A stretch of DNA of 64,000 bases, taken from positions 248,001-312,000 of the forward strand of contig NZ_PPXG01000006.1 in the NCBI RefSeq assembly GCF_002909485.1, in the 5' to 3' direction. Every line of letters starts with the position of its first letter. The first letter of the stretch is position 1. This document shows, piece after piece, positions 1-11,283 of this stretch. The position numbers and the translations under genes were made by a program. The notes beneath the pieces were generated by a model. The model searched no databases and was not told the DNA's origin. It was given only the letters and a program-made list of their open reading frames with translations. Source of the DNA: Stutzerimonas stutzeri (GTDB taxonomy: Bacteria > Pseudomonadota > Gammaproteobacteria > Pseudomonadales > Pseudomonadaceae).

Positions 1-149
1 TCCCTGAACGGCGCGCCAGACAGGCGCTTTATGACGTTTCGGTGAACGGGGCCGACGGGCCAGGGTCAATCGAGTATCCCCGGTGAAGATCTGCGTCCTT
101 GTGACGCAGGCTTTCGTCGTTGCTGCTCGATGAGGCAGGAGCCCGACCG

Positions 150-1841
150 ATGCTGACCCTGTTGCACCTGTTGTCGTCTATCGCCCTGCTGGTCTGGGGT
201 ACGCATATCGTGCGTACCGGGATCATGCGGGTGTATGGCTCGCACCTACGACGGGCGCTCGGCCAGAGCATGGGCAATGCGCCGCTGGCCTTCGGCGCCG
301 GTATCGGCGTCACGGCGCTGGTACAGAGCAGCAACGCCACCGCGCTGCTGGCCATATCCTTCGTCGCCCAAGGCCTGATGGCGCTGCCCACGGCGCTGGC
401 GATCATGCTCGGGGCGGATGTCGGCACGGCGCTGATGGCCCGCGTGCTGACCCTCGATCTTTCCTGGCTATCGCCGCTGCTGACGCTGCTTGGCGTCTGC
501 CTGTTCCTCTCGCGCAAACAGACTCGCGCCGGCCAGATCGGCCGCGTGCTGATCGGCCTCGGCCTGATCATTCTTGCCCTGCAGCTGATCGTGCACGCCG
601 CCGAGCCGATCACCGAGGCGCGCGGCATGCAGGTGCTCTTCTCTTCCCTGGCCGGCGACACCCTGCTCGCCGTGCTGGTGGGTGCGCTATTCGCCGTGCT
701 TTCGTATTCCAGCCTCGCTGCCGTACTGCTGACCTCGACGCTGGCCGGCGCCGGCCTGATCAGCCTGCCGGTGGCGCTCGGCCTAGTGATCGGCGCCAAC
801 ATCGGCAGCGGTCTGCTCGCCTGGTTCAACGCCAGCCTGCAGCCGGCCTCGGCGCGGCGGGTGGCGCTGGGCAACCTGCTGTACAAACTGGCCGGCCTCA
901 TCGTGCTGCCTTTCCTCGTCCCGCTTGTGGCCTGGATGGACGGCCTGGGCTACAGCGCGCAGACCCAGGTGATTGGTTTCCATCTGGTCTACAACAGCCT
1001 GCGTTGCCTGGTCCTGCTGCCGACCGTTAAACCGATGGCGAGCCTGTGCGAATACCTGTTACCGGAACGCGCGTTGGACAACGGCGTGGCGCAACCGCGA
1101 CACCTCGACCCCGCCGCGCTGGACACACCGAGCTTGGCGTTGGCCAACGCCGTTCGTGAAACCCTGCGCATCGGCGACACGGTGGAGCTGATGCTGGCGC
1201 GATTGCTTGAGGTGCTGCGCGAAGACCGGCCCGACGCCGGCGAGGAGATCCGCCGGTTGGACGACGACGTCGATGCGCTCTATAGCGGCGTCAAGCTCTA
1301 CCTGGCACAAATGCCCCGCGAAGACCTGGCCGACCAGGAAGGTCGACGCTGGGCAGAAATCATCGAGCTGGCGATCAACCTCGAACAGGCCGGCGATATC
1401 GTCGAACATATGGCGAGCAAGGTGCAGCACCTCAAGACGTCCAAGCGTCGCTCGTTCTCCGACAGTGGGCTGGAAGAACTCGGACAATTGCATGCGCTAC
1501 TCAGCGCCAATCTGCGCTTGGGCCTTTCAGTGTTCATCTCCGGCGATTCCCACGGCGCTCGGCAGCTGCTGCAGCAGAAACGTCAGTTCCGCAAGCTGGA
1601 GCGCGAGCTGGCGCATTCCCATGTGCAACGCCTGCGTCAGCAGGTGGTGGAAAGCATCGAAACCAGCGCCGCACACCTGGAACTGATCGCCGACATGAAA
1701 CGCCTGAACTCGTTGTTCTGCAGTGCGGCCTATCCAGCGCTGGAAGGCCCCGGTGGGAGCAAGGCACGCCACCCGAGCGAGCCCCGGGCTGCGCGCGACA
1801 GGCAAATAAAGGAGCAACCGCTGCCAGGGCGACCCGCTTAG
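150..1841 (+). CDS. Na/Pi cotransporter family protein with PhoU-like tail
   Basis: Predicted inner-membrane sodium-coupled phosphate (or other anion) transporter of the NptA/PNaS family, 563 residues. The N-terminal ~300 residues are strongly hydrophobic and carry the family repeat: the first copy is a clear QSSNATALLA, while the second copy (YSSLAAVLL) has lost the usual glutamine. Residues ~330-530 are charged and helical, resembling the PhoU domains that follow the transporter in this family. I chose the ATG at 150 because GGAG lies 12 bases upstream and the protein then begins with a membrane helix; an ATG or other start at 120 would add ten polar residues. It is convergent with the TRAP permease and shares a terminator with it. 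The substrate is inferred from the family only. Confidence 0.85.
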   Translation: MLTLLHLLSSIALLVWGTHIVRTGIMRVYGSHLRRALGQSMGNAPLAFGAGIGVTALVQSSNATALLAISFVAQGLMALPTALAIMLGADVGTALMARVLTLDLSWLSPLLTLLGVCLFLSRKQTRAGQIGRVLIGLGLIILALQLIVHAAEPITEARGMQVLFSSLAGDTLLAVLVGALFAVLSYSSLAAVLLTSTLAGAGLISLPVALGLVIGANIGSGLLAWFNASLQPASARRVALGNLLYKLAGLIVLPFLVPLVAWMDGLGYSAQTQVIGFHLVYNSLRCLVLLPTVKPMASLCEYLLPERALDNGVAQPRHLDPAALDTPSLALANAVRETLRIGDTVELMLARLLEVLREDRPDAGEEIRRLDDDVDALYSGVKLYLAQMPREDLADQEGRRWAEIIELAINLEQAGDIVEHMASKVQHLKTSKRRSFSDSGLEELGQLHALLSANLRLGLSVFISGDSHGARQLLQQKRQFRKLERELAHSHVQRLRQQVVESIETSAAHLELIADMKRLNSLFCSAAYPALEGPGGSKARHPSEPRAARDRQIKEQPLPGRPA

Positions 1842-1910
1842 TGGGCTGTCGGGGCGGCGAACGCCGCAACACTGAGTTAGACGAACGCCCGGCTCCTCAC
1901 CACCAATAAA

Positions 1911-1942
1911 AAACCCCGGCCATGGATCCATGGCCGGGGTTT
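1911..1942. terminator. Bidirectional intrinsic terminator
   Basis: A perfect 32-base palindrome: AAACCCCGGCC, then ATGGATCCAT, then GGCCGGGGTTT. It lies between two convergent genes, the Na/Pi transporter on the plus strand and the TRAP permease on the minus strand. The A and T flanks allow it to act on transcripts from either side. Confidence 0.9.
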
Positions 1943-1966
1943 CCGATTGCTAGCGACTGCTGCCGA

Positions 1967-4519
<2,553 letters not shown>

Positions 4520-4557
4520 GAATTGAGGCCTGTTTTTTCAGGTAACGGAACCGCGAA

Positions 4558-4584
4558 AACCCGTGGCCATCCGGCGCACGGGTT
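4558..4584 (-). promoter_or_regulatory. Intercistronic hairpin between TAXI binding protein and TRAP permease
   Basis: AACCCGTG pairs with CACGGGTT over an 11-base loop, and a short T run follows on the minus strand. It sits just after the binding-protein gene and before the permease gene. It may be a partial terminator or an mRNA-stabilising hairpin giving more binding protein than permease; that role is inferred. Confidence 0.6.
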
Positions 4585-4640
4585 CTCAGCGAGGCATCGC
4601 AACGATCAGGGTCGCGCCAGTGACGCGGCCCTGGCGAGCC

Positions 4641-5606
4641 TTACAACCAGCCGCGTTCCTTGTAGTAACGCTCGGCGCCTTCATGCAGCGGTGCGCTCAG
4701 GCCGACTTCGATCATCTCTTCCGGCTTGAGGTCTTTGAACGCCGGATGCAGACGCTGGAAGCGCTCGATGTTCTCGAACACCGACTTGACCAGCTGATAG
4801 ACCACTTCGGCATCGACCTTGGCGGTGGTGGACAGTACGGCCTTGCCACCGATGGACTGGGTCGCCTTGTCGTTGCCCTTGTACAGGCCGCCCGGGATCT
4901 CGGCCTTGGTGTAGTAGCTCTTCTCCTCCAGCAGCTTGTCGATCTCGGGACCCGTGATCGGTACCAGCACCGCGTCTGTAGTGGTGGTCGCTTCCTGGAT
5001 CGCACCATTGGGGTGACCGACGAAGTAGGTCATGGCATCGATGTTGTTGTCGCCCAGAGCACTGGCCTGCTCGGCCGGCTTGAGCTCGGCAGCGAGGGAG
5101 AAGACCGACTTGTCCCAGCCTTTGACGGCCATGATTTCTTCGAGGGTATCGCGCTGCCCGGAACCGGGGTTACCGATGTTGACACGCTTGCCCTTGAGGT
5201 CATCGAGACCCTTGATGTTGGCGCTGCGGCGCGCGAGTACGGTGAATACTTCGCTCTGCAGAGAGAACACAGCCCGGATGTCGTCCATCTTCCCTTCTTT
5301 CTCGAAGGGGGTGACGCCTTCCATTGCCTTGTACTGGTGATCGGACTGCATGATGCCGAAGTTGAATTCGCCACTGCGCAGGCCGTTGACGTTAGCCACG
5401 CCGCCGCCGCTAGCCGGCGCGTTGCACTTGATGTTTTCCGCATTGCGATTGACGAAGCGGCAGATCGATTGCCCGGCAACGTAATAAACGCCGGTCTGAC
5501 CGCCTGTGCCGATGGTAACGAACTTCTCTTGCGCCTGTGCCACTGCGCTCAGGCCGGTTCCCGCCAGAGCGGCGGTAAAGATCCATGCCAAGGATTTGCC
5601 TTTCAT
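4641..5606 (-). CDS. TAXI-family TRAP transporter solute-binding protein
   Basis: A 321-residue periplasmic binding protein. It starts at the ATG at 5606, behind a good AAGGAG site, and begins with a signal peptide (MKGKSLAWIFTAALAGTGLS, cleaved near AQAQ|E). The mature part opens with the TAXI signature VTIGTGGQTGVYYVAGQSIC, followed by ASGGGVANVNGLRSGEFNFG and the segment KGKRVNIGNPGSGQRDTLEE, all typical of TAXI receptors. It delivers substrate to the fused TRAP permease downstream. A longer reading frame to 5717 lacks a signal peptide at its start and is not needed. The ligand is unknown; characterised TAXI proteins bind glutamate or other organic acids. Confidence 0.93.
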   Translation of the reverse strand: MKGKSLAWIFTAALAGTGLSAVAQAQEKFVTIGTGGQTGVYYVAGQSICRFVNRNAENIKCNAPASGGGVANVNGLRSGEFNFGIMQSDHQYKAMEGVTPFEKEGKMDDIRAVFSLQSEVFTVLARRSANIKGLDDLKGKRVNIGNPGSGQRDTLEEIMAVKGWDKSVFSLAAELKPAEQASALGDNNIDAMTYFVGHPNGAIQEATTTTDAVLVPITGPEIDKLLEEKSYYTKAEIPGGLYKGNDKATQSIGGKAVLSTTAKVDAEVVYQLVKSVFENIERFQRLHPAFKDLKPEEMIEVGLSAPLHEGAERYYKERGWL

Positions 5607-5837
5607 GGATGCACTCCTTTTTGGTTGTTTTCGGATTCCCGGGCATCCCTTGTGAGTCTGCGCGGAACTTGAGTCTAGCAGGCGGCCGCTTTGGGGACAG
5701 CCTACGAACCCCGCCATGCCGATCCAGCAATGCTCGTGACCATTGCTAGGACCGGATGGCGGAAAAAGGGTTGCGAGAGGCGGTGCATATTTTTCTGTAC
5801 ATCACCTATACATAACGTACTATCTGTACAAGATTGA
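5607..5837. promoter_or_regulatory. Divergent intergenic region with TGTACA repeats
   Basis: This gap holds the promoters for the TAXI gene (minus) and for the leader of the first chemoreceptor (plus). The palindrome TGTACA occurs at 5796-5801 and again at 5825-5830, 29 bases apart, with related TATACAT and GTAC steps between them in an AT-rich patch that stands out from the GC-rich surroundings. It could be an operator or contain the -10 region for the plus-strand leader. No regulator can be assigned. Confidence 0.4.
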
Positions 5838-6029
5838 TGGCGCCTAGCCAGCTGCAGGCAAACCCGACCAGCGGAGTAGGACTTCAGTAGCATTGTGCGG
5901 CGCAACCAGCGATATCAATATGCCATCGGCCTCTAGATGAGGAGGCATGCTGATCGGACAGGACCGCGGGCCGCCGACTGAAGCGCCACAGGGACCATCC
6001 AGGGGATGGATCAATGCTGGCGCTTTTTT
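5838..6029 (+). promoter_or_regulatory. Structured leader RNA candidate ahead of first chemoreceptor
   Basis: No plus-strand gene lies upstream, because the TAXI gene diverges, yet a strong plus-strand terminator sits at 5982-6029, so a leader or small RNA must be transcribed here. The segment TGGCGC at 5838-5843 is complementary to GCGCCA at 5983-5988, the left arm of that terminator. The two pairings exclude each other, which is the layout of a riboswitch or attenuator. Other visible helices are TTGTG/CGCAA with a 3-base loop and CCTC/GAGG. I checked the cyclic-di-GMP (GEMM-I), glycine, TPP and cobalamin consensus cores by eye and none fits. A free-standing sRNA of ~190 bases is the alternative. 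Confidence 0.45.
5982..6029 (+). terminator. Two-part intrinsic terminator in chemoreceptor leader
   Basis: Outer stem AGCGCCA (5982-5988) with TGGCGCT (6018-6024). An inner hairpin is CCATCC, loop AGG, GGATGG (5995-6009). A run of six T ends at 6029. It lies ~180 bases before the chemoreceptor start codon, so it would stop leader transcription rather than end a gene. Confidence 0.8.
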
Positions 6030-6207
6030 CGTGCCCGTTTTCGGCGAAACAAAACCGATACAAAACGACCCGTAGGGCCGTCCGAAGCAAGGAACCGATC
6101 ACCACTGGGTGACAAAATCGCAGGAAGCGCGCGAAGCACCTTGAACGTGCATCGACCGAGACGTCCGTGGCGGAACAGAGCAACACGAATCACACGAGTT
6201 CACCACC

Positions 6208-7794
6208 ATGCGCATGAACCTCCCGGTCACTGGCCGCGACGTTTCCATCAGCGACACCGCCAACATCCTGTCCACCACGGATCTCAATGGTGACATCACC
6301 TATGTAAATCCGGATTTCATCAAGATCAGCGGTTTTGAAGAAAGCGAGCTGATCGGTCAACACCACAACATCGTCCGCCATCCGGATATGCCCACCGAAG
6401 CATTCGGCGACCTGTGGGGCTGCGTACGCGCCGGCACGTCGTGGATGGGCATGGTGAAGAATCGATGCAAGAACGGCGATCACTACTGGGTCAGCGCGTT
6501 CGTCACGCCGATCAGCCGCAACGGTCGGGTCATGGAGTACCAGTCGGTACGGACCAAACCTCTGCCGGCTCAGGTTGCCGCAGCCGAGCAGCTATATGCG
6601 CAGCTGCGCGGCAAGCGCCCACCGGCGGCACTGCGCCGTGCACCGCTCAGCGCCCGAGGCCGTGTCACCATGCTCGCCGCATTGGGCGCTGCGCCATGTG
6701 TTGTCGTGGGCATGCTGTTGAGCGGCGTCGACCTTGCCGCCGCCTTAGCCACCGCAGCAGCAGCGGCGATTGGCGCGAGCGGCCTGGCCTATATGGCCCT
6801 GGCTCCGCTGCAGCGGCTCGCCGAGCAGGCCCGTCAGGTGGGCGACAACGCGGTGGGGCAGCTGATCTATGCCGGGCGCCGCGACGAGTACGGCCAGATC
6901 GCCTTCGCCATGAAGATGCTGGAAACCGAAGCTGGCGCAATGGTCGGCCGCATCGGCGACACCTCGCGTCAGCTAAGCGAACACGCCCAGGAACTGCTCG
7001 GTGCCATGGAGAGCAGCAGTAAGAGCGCTTCGCGCCAGCAGAGCGAAACCGACCAAGTGGCAACGGCGATCAACCAGATGGCAGCCAGCGTGCAGGAAGT
7101 GGCAAACAATGCCCAACGCACCGCGGAGGCGGCCAGCCGCGCCAACAGCGAAGCAGCAACCGGCACCGAGGTGGTCAACCGTACCGGCGCCGCCATTGGT
7201 CAGCTGGCTCAGGATATTCAGCGAGCCGGCGAGGTGATCCACGAGCTGGAGGGGCACAGCAATGACATCACCAAGGTGCTGGACGTCATTCGCGGTATCG
7301 CCGAGCAGACCAACCTGCTGGCGTTGAACGCGGCCATCGAGGCCGCCCGCGCTGGCGAACAGGGACGCGGATTCGCCGTGGTCGCCGATGAGGTGCGCAA
7401 CCTGGCCTCGCGCACCCAGAAGTCAACGCAAGAGATCAACAGCATGATCAGCGCGCTACAAGGCGGCGCCCGCCAGGCGGTGGACGTCATGCAGCGCAGT
7501 CGCGAGCAGGCCATGCAGAGCGTCGAACAGGCCGCGCAGGCAGCTTGTTCGTTGCAGGGCATCAATAGCCGGGTCAACGAGATCAGCGAGATGAGCATTC
7601 AGATCGCCGCGGCAGTCGAGCAGCAAAGCGCGGTCAGCGAGCACATCAACCAGAACATCGTGAGCATTCGTAGCGGCTCCGACCAACACGTGGCGAGCGG
7701 CTTACGCAGCCGGCAGAGCGCGTCGGGCGTTGCTCAACTGGCAGACAGCATGGAAATGCTGGTCCAGCAATTCTGGACCCGCAGGCGCACCTGA
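6208..7794 (+). CDS. Aer-like PAS-domain methyl-accepting chemotaxis protein (copy 1)
   Basis: A 528-residue chemoreceptor of the Aer (aerotaxis/redox) type. The cytoplasmic PAS domain occupies ~10-115, with the Aer-like elements [31 protein letters not shown] and [20 protein letters not shown] pair of short hydrophobic helices (~153-173 and ~176-198) forms the membrane anchor without a periplasmic domain. A HAMP-like linker follows, and then the MCP signalling hairpin, whose conserved tip begins at [18 protein letters not shown] (residue ~366). There is no CheR/CheB pentapeptide at the C-terminus, which is normal for Aer. It probably senses redox state through FAD in the PAS domain and signals to CheA. 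The ribosome site before the ATG is weak. It is a close paralogue of the gene at 8390. Confidence 0.93.
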   Translation: MRMNLPVTGRDVSISDTANILSTTDLNGDITYVNPDFIKISGFEESELIGQHHNIVRHPDMPTEAFGDLWGCVRAGTSWMGMVKNRCKNGDHYWVSAFVTPISRNGRVMEYQSVRTKPLPAQVAAAEQLYAQLRGKRPPAALRRAPLSARGRVTMLAALGAAPCVVVGMLLSGVDLAAALATAAAAAIGASGLAYMALAPLQRLAEQARQVGDNAVGQLIYAGRRDEYGQIAFAMKMLETEAGAMVGRIGDTSRQLSEHAQELLGAMESSSKSASRQQSETDQVATAINQMAASVQEVANNAQRTAEAASRANSEAATGTEVVNRTGAAIGQLAQDIQRAGEVIHELEGHSNDITKVLDVIRGIAEQTNLLALNAAIEAARAGEQGRGFAVVADEVRNLASRTQKSTQEINSMISALQGGARQAVDVMQRSREQAMQSVEQAAQAACSLQGINSRVNEISEMSIQIAAAVEQQSAVSEHINQNIVSIRSGSDQHVASGLRSRQSASGVAQLADSMEMLVQQFWTRRRT

Positions 7795-7840
7795 ACGTGC
7801 CGACGGCGACTCCGAATGGTGCATGAGAACCACAGCTGAT

Positions 7841-8014
7841 GGGCGCCCGTTCAGCCGCATCGCAGACTTGTTACGGCACGCAGGTGAAGGCAAAATGCCA
7901 TTAGTTTCGCCAGATGCGAAAGCTGCTTTACCGCTCAGGACAACCGGACCTGATAGCTAAGGCGCCAGCCGTGACATTCCACAGGGATGCACCACGACTG
8001 GCGCCTTTATTTTT
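7841..8014 (+). promoter_or_regulatory. Structured leader RNA candidate ahead of 55-aa gene and second chemoreceptor
   Basis: The same architecture as the leader at 5838. GGCGCC at 7842-7847 can pair with GGCGCC at 7961-7966, the left arm of the terminator. Between them lie a stem GGTGAAG/CTTTACC enclosing hairpins GGCA-AAA-TGCC and TTTCGC-CAGAT-GCGAAA, and then a hairpin CAGG/CCTG extended by GCT/AGC. This is more regular secondary structure than expected in a simple 3' untranslated region, but the segment follows the first chemoreceptor gene by only ~45 bases, so a plain terminator for that gene, with or without a processed 3' RNA, is the alternative. No known riboswitch core was recognised. 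Confidence 0.4.
7961..8014 (+). terminator. Two-part intrinsic terminator between the chemoreceptor genes
   Basis: Outer stem GGCGCCAG (7961-7968) with CTGGCGCC (7998-8005), continued by CGTG/CACG. An inner hairpin is CATTCC, loop ACA, GGGATG. A T-rich tail (TTTATTTTT) follows. It has the same design as the terminator at 5982. It ends copy 1 transcription and may also gate the downstream genes. Confidence 0.8.
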
Positions 8015-8095
8015 GGGTTCGAACAAGCTGGCACGCGACGTACGCCCCGGCAGAACCGGCACCCAACCTGCATGTGATCGTATGAAGAAGAAGCA

Positions 8096-8263
8096 ATGCT
8101 GACCGAAGAAACCCTGCGCACCGCGCTGGAAGAAACCATTGAGGTGCTGGAACGCACCCGCCGCTCGTTCAAGTCCCGCGAGCTCGGCCAGCTGCGCCAG
8201 CGCCTGATCGACCTGCTCGAACAGCTGGAAATGGATGCGGGGAGCAACAAAGAGGGCGATTGA
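8096..8263 (+). CDS. Small charged helical protein of unknown function (55 aa)
   Basis: ATG at 8096 after a purine-rich GAAGAAGAAG stretch; 55 residues ending in TGA at 8261. The protein begins MLTEETLRTALEETIEVLER and is rich in Glu, Arg and Leu, with heptad-like leucine spacing in RELGQLRQRLIDLLEQLE, so it is probably all helical and soluble. No signal peptide or membrane segment is present. It lies between the second leader and the second chemoreceptor, and probably shares that transcript. I do not recognise the family. A partner role for the chemoreceptors is only a guess from position. Confidence 0.7.
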   Translation: MLTEETLRTALEETIEVLERTRRSFKSRELGQLRQRLIDLLEQLEMDAGSNKEGD

Positions 8264-8389
8264 TCGCCGCCTGGTAACACACCCGATGTATACGGATGCA
8301 CCGACCCATCCGATGAGAGCACCGCCAATAGAAGCGGCGCCGCCAACTGCCTTGCGTATTCAGACCCATACTCCAAGGAAGATCTGTCT

Positions 8390-9970
8390 ATGCGCCTCAA
8401 CATGCCCGTCAGCGGCCGCGAAGTAACGGTTGGTGAAACGGCGAACATACTGTCTACCACCGACCTGAAAGGCACCATCACCTACGCCAACCCGGATTTC
8501 GTCGCGATTTCCGGATTCGCCGAAGACGAACTGCTGGGTGAGCACCACAACACGGTGCGGCACCCGGACATGCCGGAGGCGGCATTTGCCGATCTCTGGC
8601 AGACGCTACAGGCGAACAAGTCGTGGATGGGCGTCGTGAAGAACCGCTGCAAGAACGGTGACCACTACTGGGTAAGCGCCTTCGCCACGCCAGTCTGCCG
8701 GGACGGCAAGGTGGTGGAATACCAGTCGGTGCGCACTCGCCCGCAGCCTGAGCAGATCCAGGCAGCTGAAGCGCTTTACGCCCAGCTGCGTGCCGGTCGC
8801 GGGGGTAAGTCGCTGAGCTGCGCGCTGGGGCTGCGCGAGCGCACGGCGCTGCTTGCCGCTGCCGGCGGGGCTTTCGGTGTTGCCCTCGGCAGCCTGCTCG
8901 TCGCAACCCCGGTGGCAGCAACGGTAGCCGGCCTCGCGCTTGGCGGGGCGATGGCTGTGGCAGTAACAATGTCGCTGGCACCGCTCTCACGCCTGGCGCA
9001 GCAAGCCCGGCGGATCGGCCACAATCCGGTCAGCCAGCTGATCTACACCGGACGTAAGGACGAAGTCGGCGAGATCGCCTTCGCCATGAAGATGCTGGAA
9101 ACCGAAGCCGGAGCCATGGTTGGGCGCATCGCCGACTGCAGCCGGCAGCTCAGTGATCATGCGCGCGACCTGCTCGGCGCCATGCATGGCAGCACCCAGA
9201 GCGCCTCACGCCAGCAGCAGGAAACCGACCTGATCGCTACGGCGATCCAGCAAATGAGTGCCAGCGTGCAGGACGTCGCACTCAATGCACAACGCACCGC
9301 CGAAGTCGCGGCCCGGGCCGACAGCGAAGCAGCTAGCGGCCGGGAGATCGTCGGCCTGACCGGCAGCAGCATCACCCGGCTGGCCGGCGACATTCAGAAG
9401 GCCGCCGAGGTGATTCACCAGCTCGAGAGCCACAGCCAGGAAATCAGCCGGGTACTCGATGTCATTCATGGCATCGCCGAACAGACCAACCTGCTCGCGC
9501 TGAATGCAGCCATCGAAGCGGCGCGTGCAGGCGATCAGGGCCGCGGCTTCGCCGTAGTGGCCGACGAAGTGCGCCAGCTGGCATCGCGGACATCCAGCGC
9601 GACCACCGATATCCAGAGCATGATCGGGTCACTGCAGGCCGGTGCGCGGCAAGCCGTGGAGGTCATGCAGCGTAGCCGTGAGCAGGCGCAGCACAGTGTC
9701 AGCCATGCCGACCAGGCCGAACATTCGCTGGGTGGCATCAACAGACGGGTGAACGAAATCAGCGCGATGAGTACTCAGATTGCCGCCGCCGTCGACCAGC
9801 AGAGCGCAGCCAGCGAAGAAATCACCCAGAGCATCGTCAGCATCCGCGCCAGCTCGGAAGATCACGTCGCGACTGGACGGCACAGCCAGTGCAGTGCCTC
9901 AGGCGTGGCCCACCTGGCGGACGGCATGCTGGAACTGGTGCAGCAGTTCTGGGCGCGGCGCCGCGGCTGA
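8390..9970 (+). CDS. Aer-like PAS-domain methyl-accepting chemotaxis protein (copy 2)
   Basis: A 526-residue paralogue of the protein at 6208 with the same order: PAS ~10-115 ([38 protein letters not shown]), a two-helix membrane anchor ~148-200, a HAMP-like linker, and the MCP hairpin with [18 protein letters not shown] near residue 365. The two differ mainly in the membrane anchor and in the linker after the PAS domain, while the PAS ligand-side motifs and hairpin tip are nearly identical. A ribosome site AAGGAAGA precedes the ATG. The pair looks like a local duplication that includes the leader. The likely input is redox or oxygen via FAD. Confidence 0.93.
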   Translation: MRLNMPVSGREVTVGETANILSTTDLKGTITYANPDFVAISGFAEDELLGEHHNTVRHPDMPEAAFADLWQTLQANKSWMGVVKNRCKNGDHYWVSAFATPVCRDGKVVEYQSVRTRPQPEQIQAAEALYAQLRAGRGGKSLSCALGLRERTALLAAAGGAFGVALGSLLVATPVAATVAGLALGGAMAVAVTMSLAPLSRLAQQARRIGHNPVSQLIYTGRKDEVGEIAFAMKMLETEAGAMVGRIADCSRQLSDHARDLLGAMHGSTQSASRQQQETDLIATAIQQMSASVQDVALNAQRTAEVAARADSEAASGREIVGLTGSSITRLAGDIQKAAEVIHQLESHSQEISRVLDVIHGIAEQTNLLALNAAIEAARAGDQGRGFAVVADEVRQLASRTSSATTDIQSMIGSLQAGARQAVEVMQRSREQAQHSVSHADQAEHSLGGINRRVNEISAMSTQIAAAVDQQSAASEEITQSIVSIRASSEDHVATGRHSQCSASGVAHLADGMLELVQQFWARRRG

Positions 9971-10037
9971 TGGTAAGGAGTGCGACGGGCGGCAGCGACC
10001 AGCCGCTCTGGCACGGGGTGAATGGAGCCGGCTGCTG

Positions 10038-10997
10038 TCAGTCGGCCCATTCGGTGTCGGCGGTGAATACAACGGTTATCCAGCGATCAGGCCCCGCGCC
10101 ACCCACTGCGTTGCCGATCTCCTCGCGCAGGGCGTCCCATTGCCGGATCGTCCTGGCCTCGTCTGTCTCCGGCACGATGAAGTACAGTTCAACTTCGCGA
10201 GAGCGGCCCACCTTGGCGACATAAGCGCGGTAGGACAAGAAACCGTGTTTCTCGACGAACGCCTGGGCAACGCGGTCAACGTGCCTTTTGAAGTCGCCCG
10301 GCGTGACCAGGAATATGTCCGCCATAGCCTGACGTATCACCGCCATCGGCATAGGAATGATGACCAGGCAGACCAGTGCCAGCACGGCTGGATCGATATA
10401 TGGCGATATCCACTCCCAAGTGGTGCCCTGCACGAAGAAGCCGATACAGAACGCCACCAGTAGGGCGGTGGTGATGCCCGCGGACATGATCCAGCCGTTT
10501 ATGTCCATGCGCAGGAAATCCGAGCCGATTCTGCGGTTGGCGCGGTTTTCGACCGCGGCGATGGCGGCGCAGACCGATACGGTGAGCACGGCGTAGACCA
10601 GCGCCAAGTCGAAGGCCAGTGTGCGGCCGCCTTCCAGCAAACTGCTGACGGCGTTGATAAGCGCGTAGATCGCGACGCTCGTCAACAGGATACCGTTCAA
10701 CGCCAAGACCATAGGTTCGAGGTGCCAGAACCCCATGGTGAAACGCTCGCGCATCTTGCGCGACACGTTGGTTGCGGTCGCGTAAGAGGTGATCAGTCGG
10801 ACCACCATCAGCGACAGGCCGCTCATGCTGGCGTCGACTAGCGAATAGACGCCATCGAAGGCTATCGAGAATGACCCGGAGGCCAAACCGAAACCGATAC
10901 CGATCGCAGCAATGAACAACGTGGCAGCGATGGACGTGCGCAGGACACCCTGTTCGCTCGTGAGGTTGAAGAAGGCATGCTGCTTGGCTTCTCCCAT
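10038..10997 (-). CDS. Cation diffusion facilitator (CDF) family transporter
   Basis: A 319-residue inner-membrane metal exporter. Six hydrophobic helices lie between ~20 and ~215, and a soluble C-terminal domain of ~95 residues follows. The second helix carries DGVYSLVDA, with the paired acidic residues that form the transport site in CDF proteins, and the fifth carries FLRMDINGWIMS in the matching position. The usual histidine of the zinc-type site is not obvious, so the metal could be iron, manganese or another divalent cation. The start is the ATG at 10997, behind AAGGAGTATCC. It is convergent with the second chemoreceptor gene. Confidence 0.88.
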   Translation of the reverse strand: MGEAKQHAFFNLTSEQGVLRTSIAATLFIAAIGIGFGLASGSFSIAFDGVYSLVDASMSGLSLMVVRLITSYATATNVSRKMRERFTMGFWHLEPMVLALNGILLTSVAIYALINAVSSLLEGGRTLAFDLALVYAVLTVSVCAAIAAVENRANRRIGSDFLRMDINGWIMSAGITTALLVAFCIGFFVQGTTWEWISPYIDPAVLALVCLVIIPMPMAVIRQAMADIFLVTPGDFKRHVDRVAQAFVEKHGFLSYRAYVAKVGRSREVELYFIVPETDEARTIRQWDALREEIGNAVGGAGPDRWITVVFTADTEWAD

Positions 10998-11012
10998 GTG
11001 GATACTCCTTAC

Positions 11013-11032
11013 GCTGGCTGCGTGCAGCCAGC
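11013..11032 (-). promoter_or_regulatory. Stable hairpin next to the CDF ribosome site
   Basis: GCTGGCTG and CAGCCAGC form an 8-bp stem with a CGTG-type tetraloop. On the minus strand it ends immediately before the AAGGAG site of the CDF gene. It may limit or stabilise translation initiation. The rest of the 286-base gap up to 11283 is GC-rich with further dyads but no site I can name. Confidence 0.5.
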
Positions 11033-11283
11033 CTGTCGATGAGTTGCACTGAAAGGGTTGCCGGACGGCAGGTCTGGGCAGCCCGATAAGCCTGCTTCAG
11101 GGCCGGCCGCTGCCTGAGCGGCAGGGAGAGACGAAAAGTCGGAGGCTCGGCTGTGCTCGCGTGACGAGGGCTTGCCCCGATGCTGACGCAGGCGTGCAGC
11201 CTAACATCCTGCGACGCGCATGTTCGTTTTAATAGACGATCGTGTCGAATATCGTTCAGGCTCTCAGCAATCCTCCGCCGCGT

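Noticed and set aside
29..901. Long minus-strand frame opposite the Na/Pi transporter
   Set aside because: Serine/arginine-rich low-complexity product with no family features; it is antisense to a clear membrane transporter in high-GC DNA.
5838..6029. Cyclic-di-GMP (GEMM-I) riboswitch call for the chemoreceptor leader
   Set aside because: GCAGGCAAACC resembles the 5' half, but the essential GCAAAGCC-type 3' half and tetraloop-receptor hairpin are not present.
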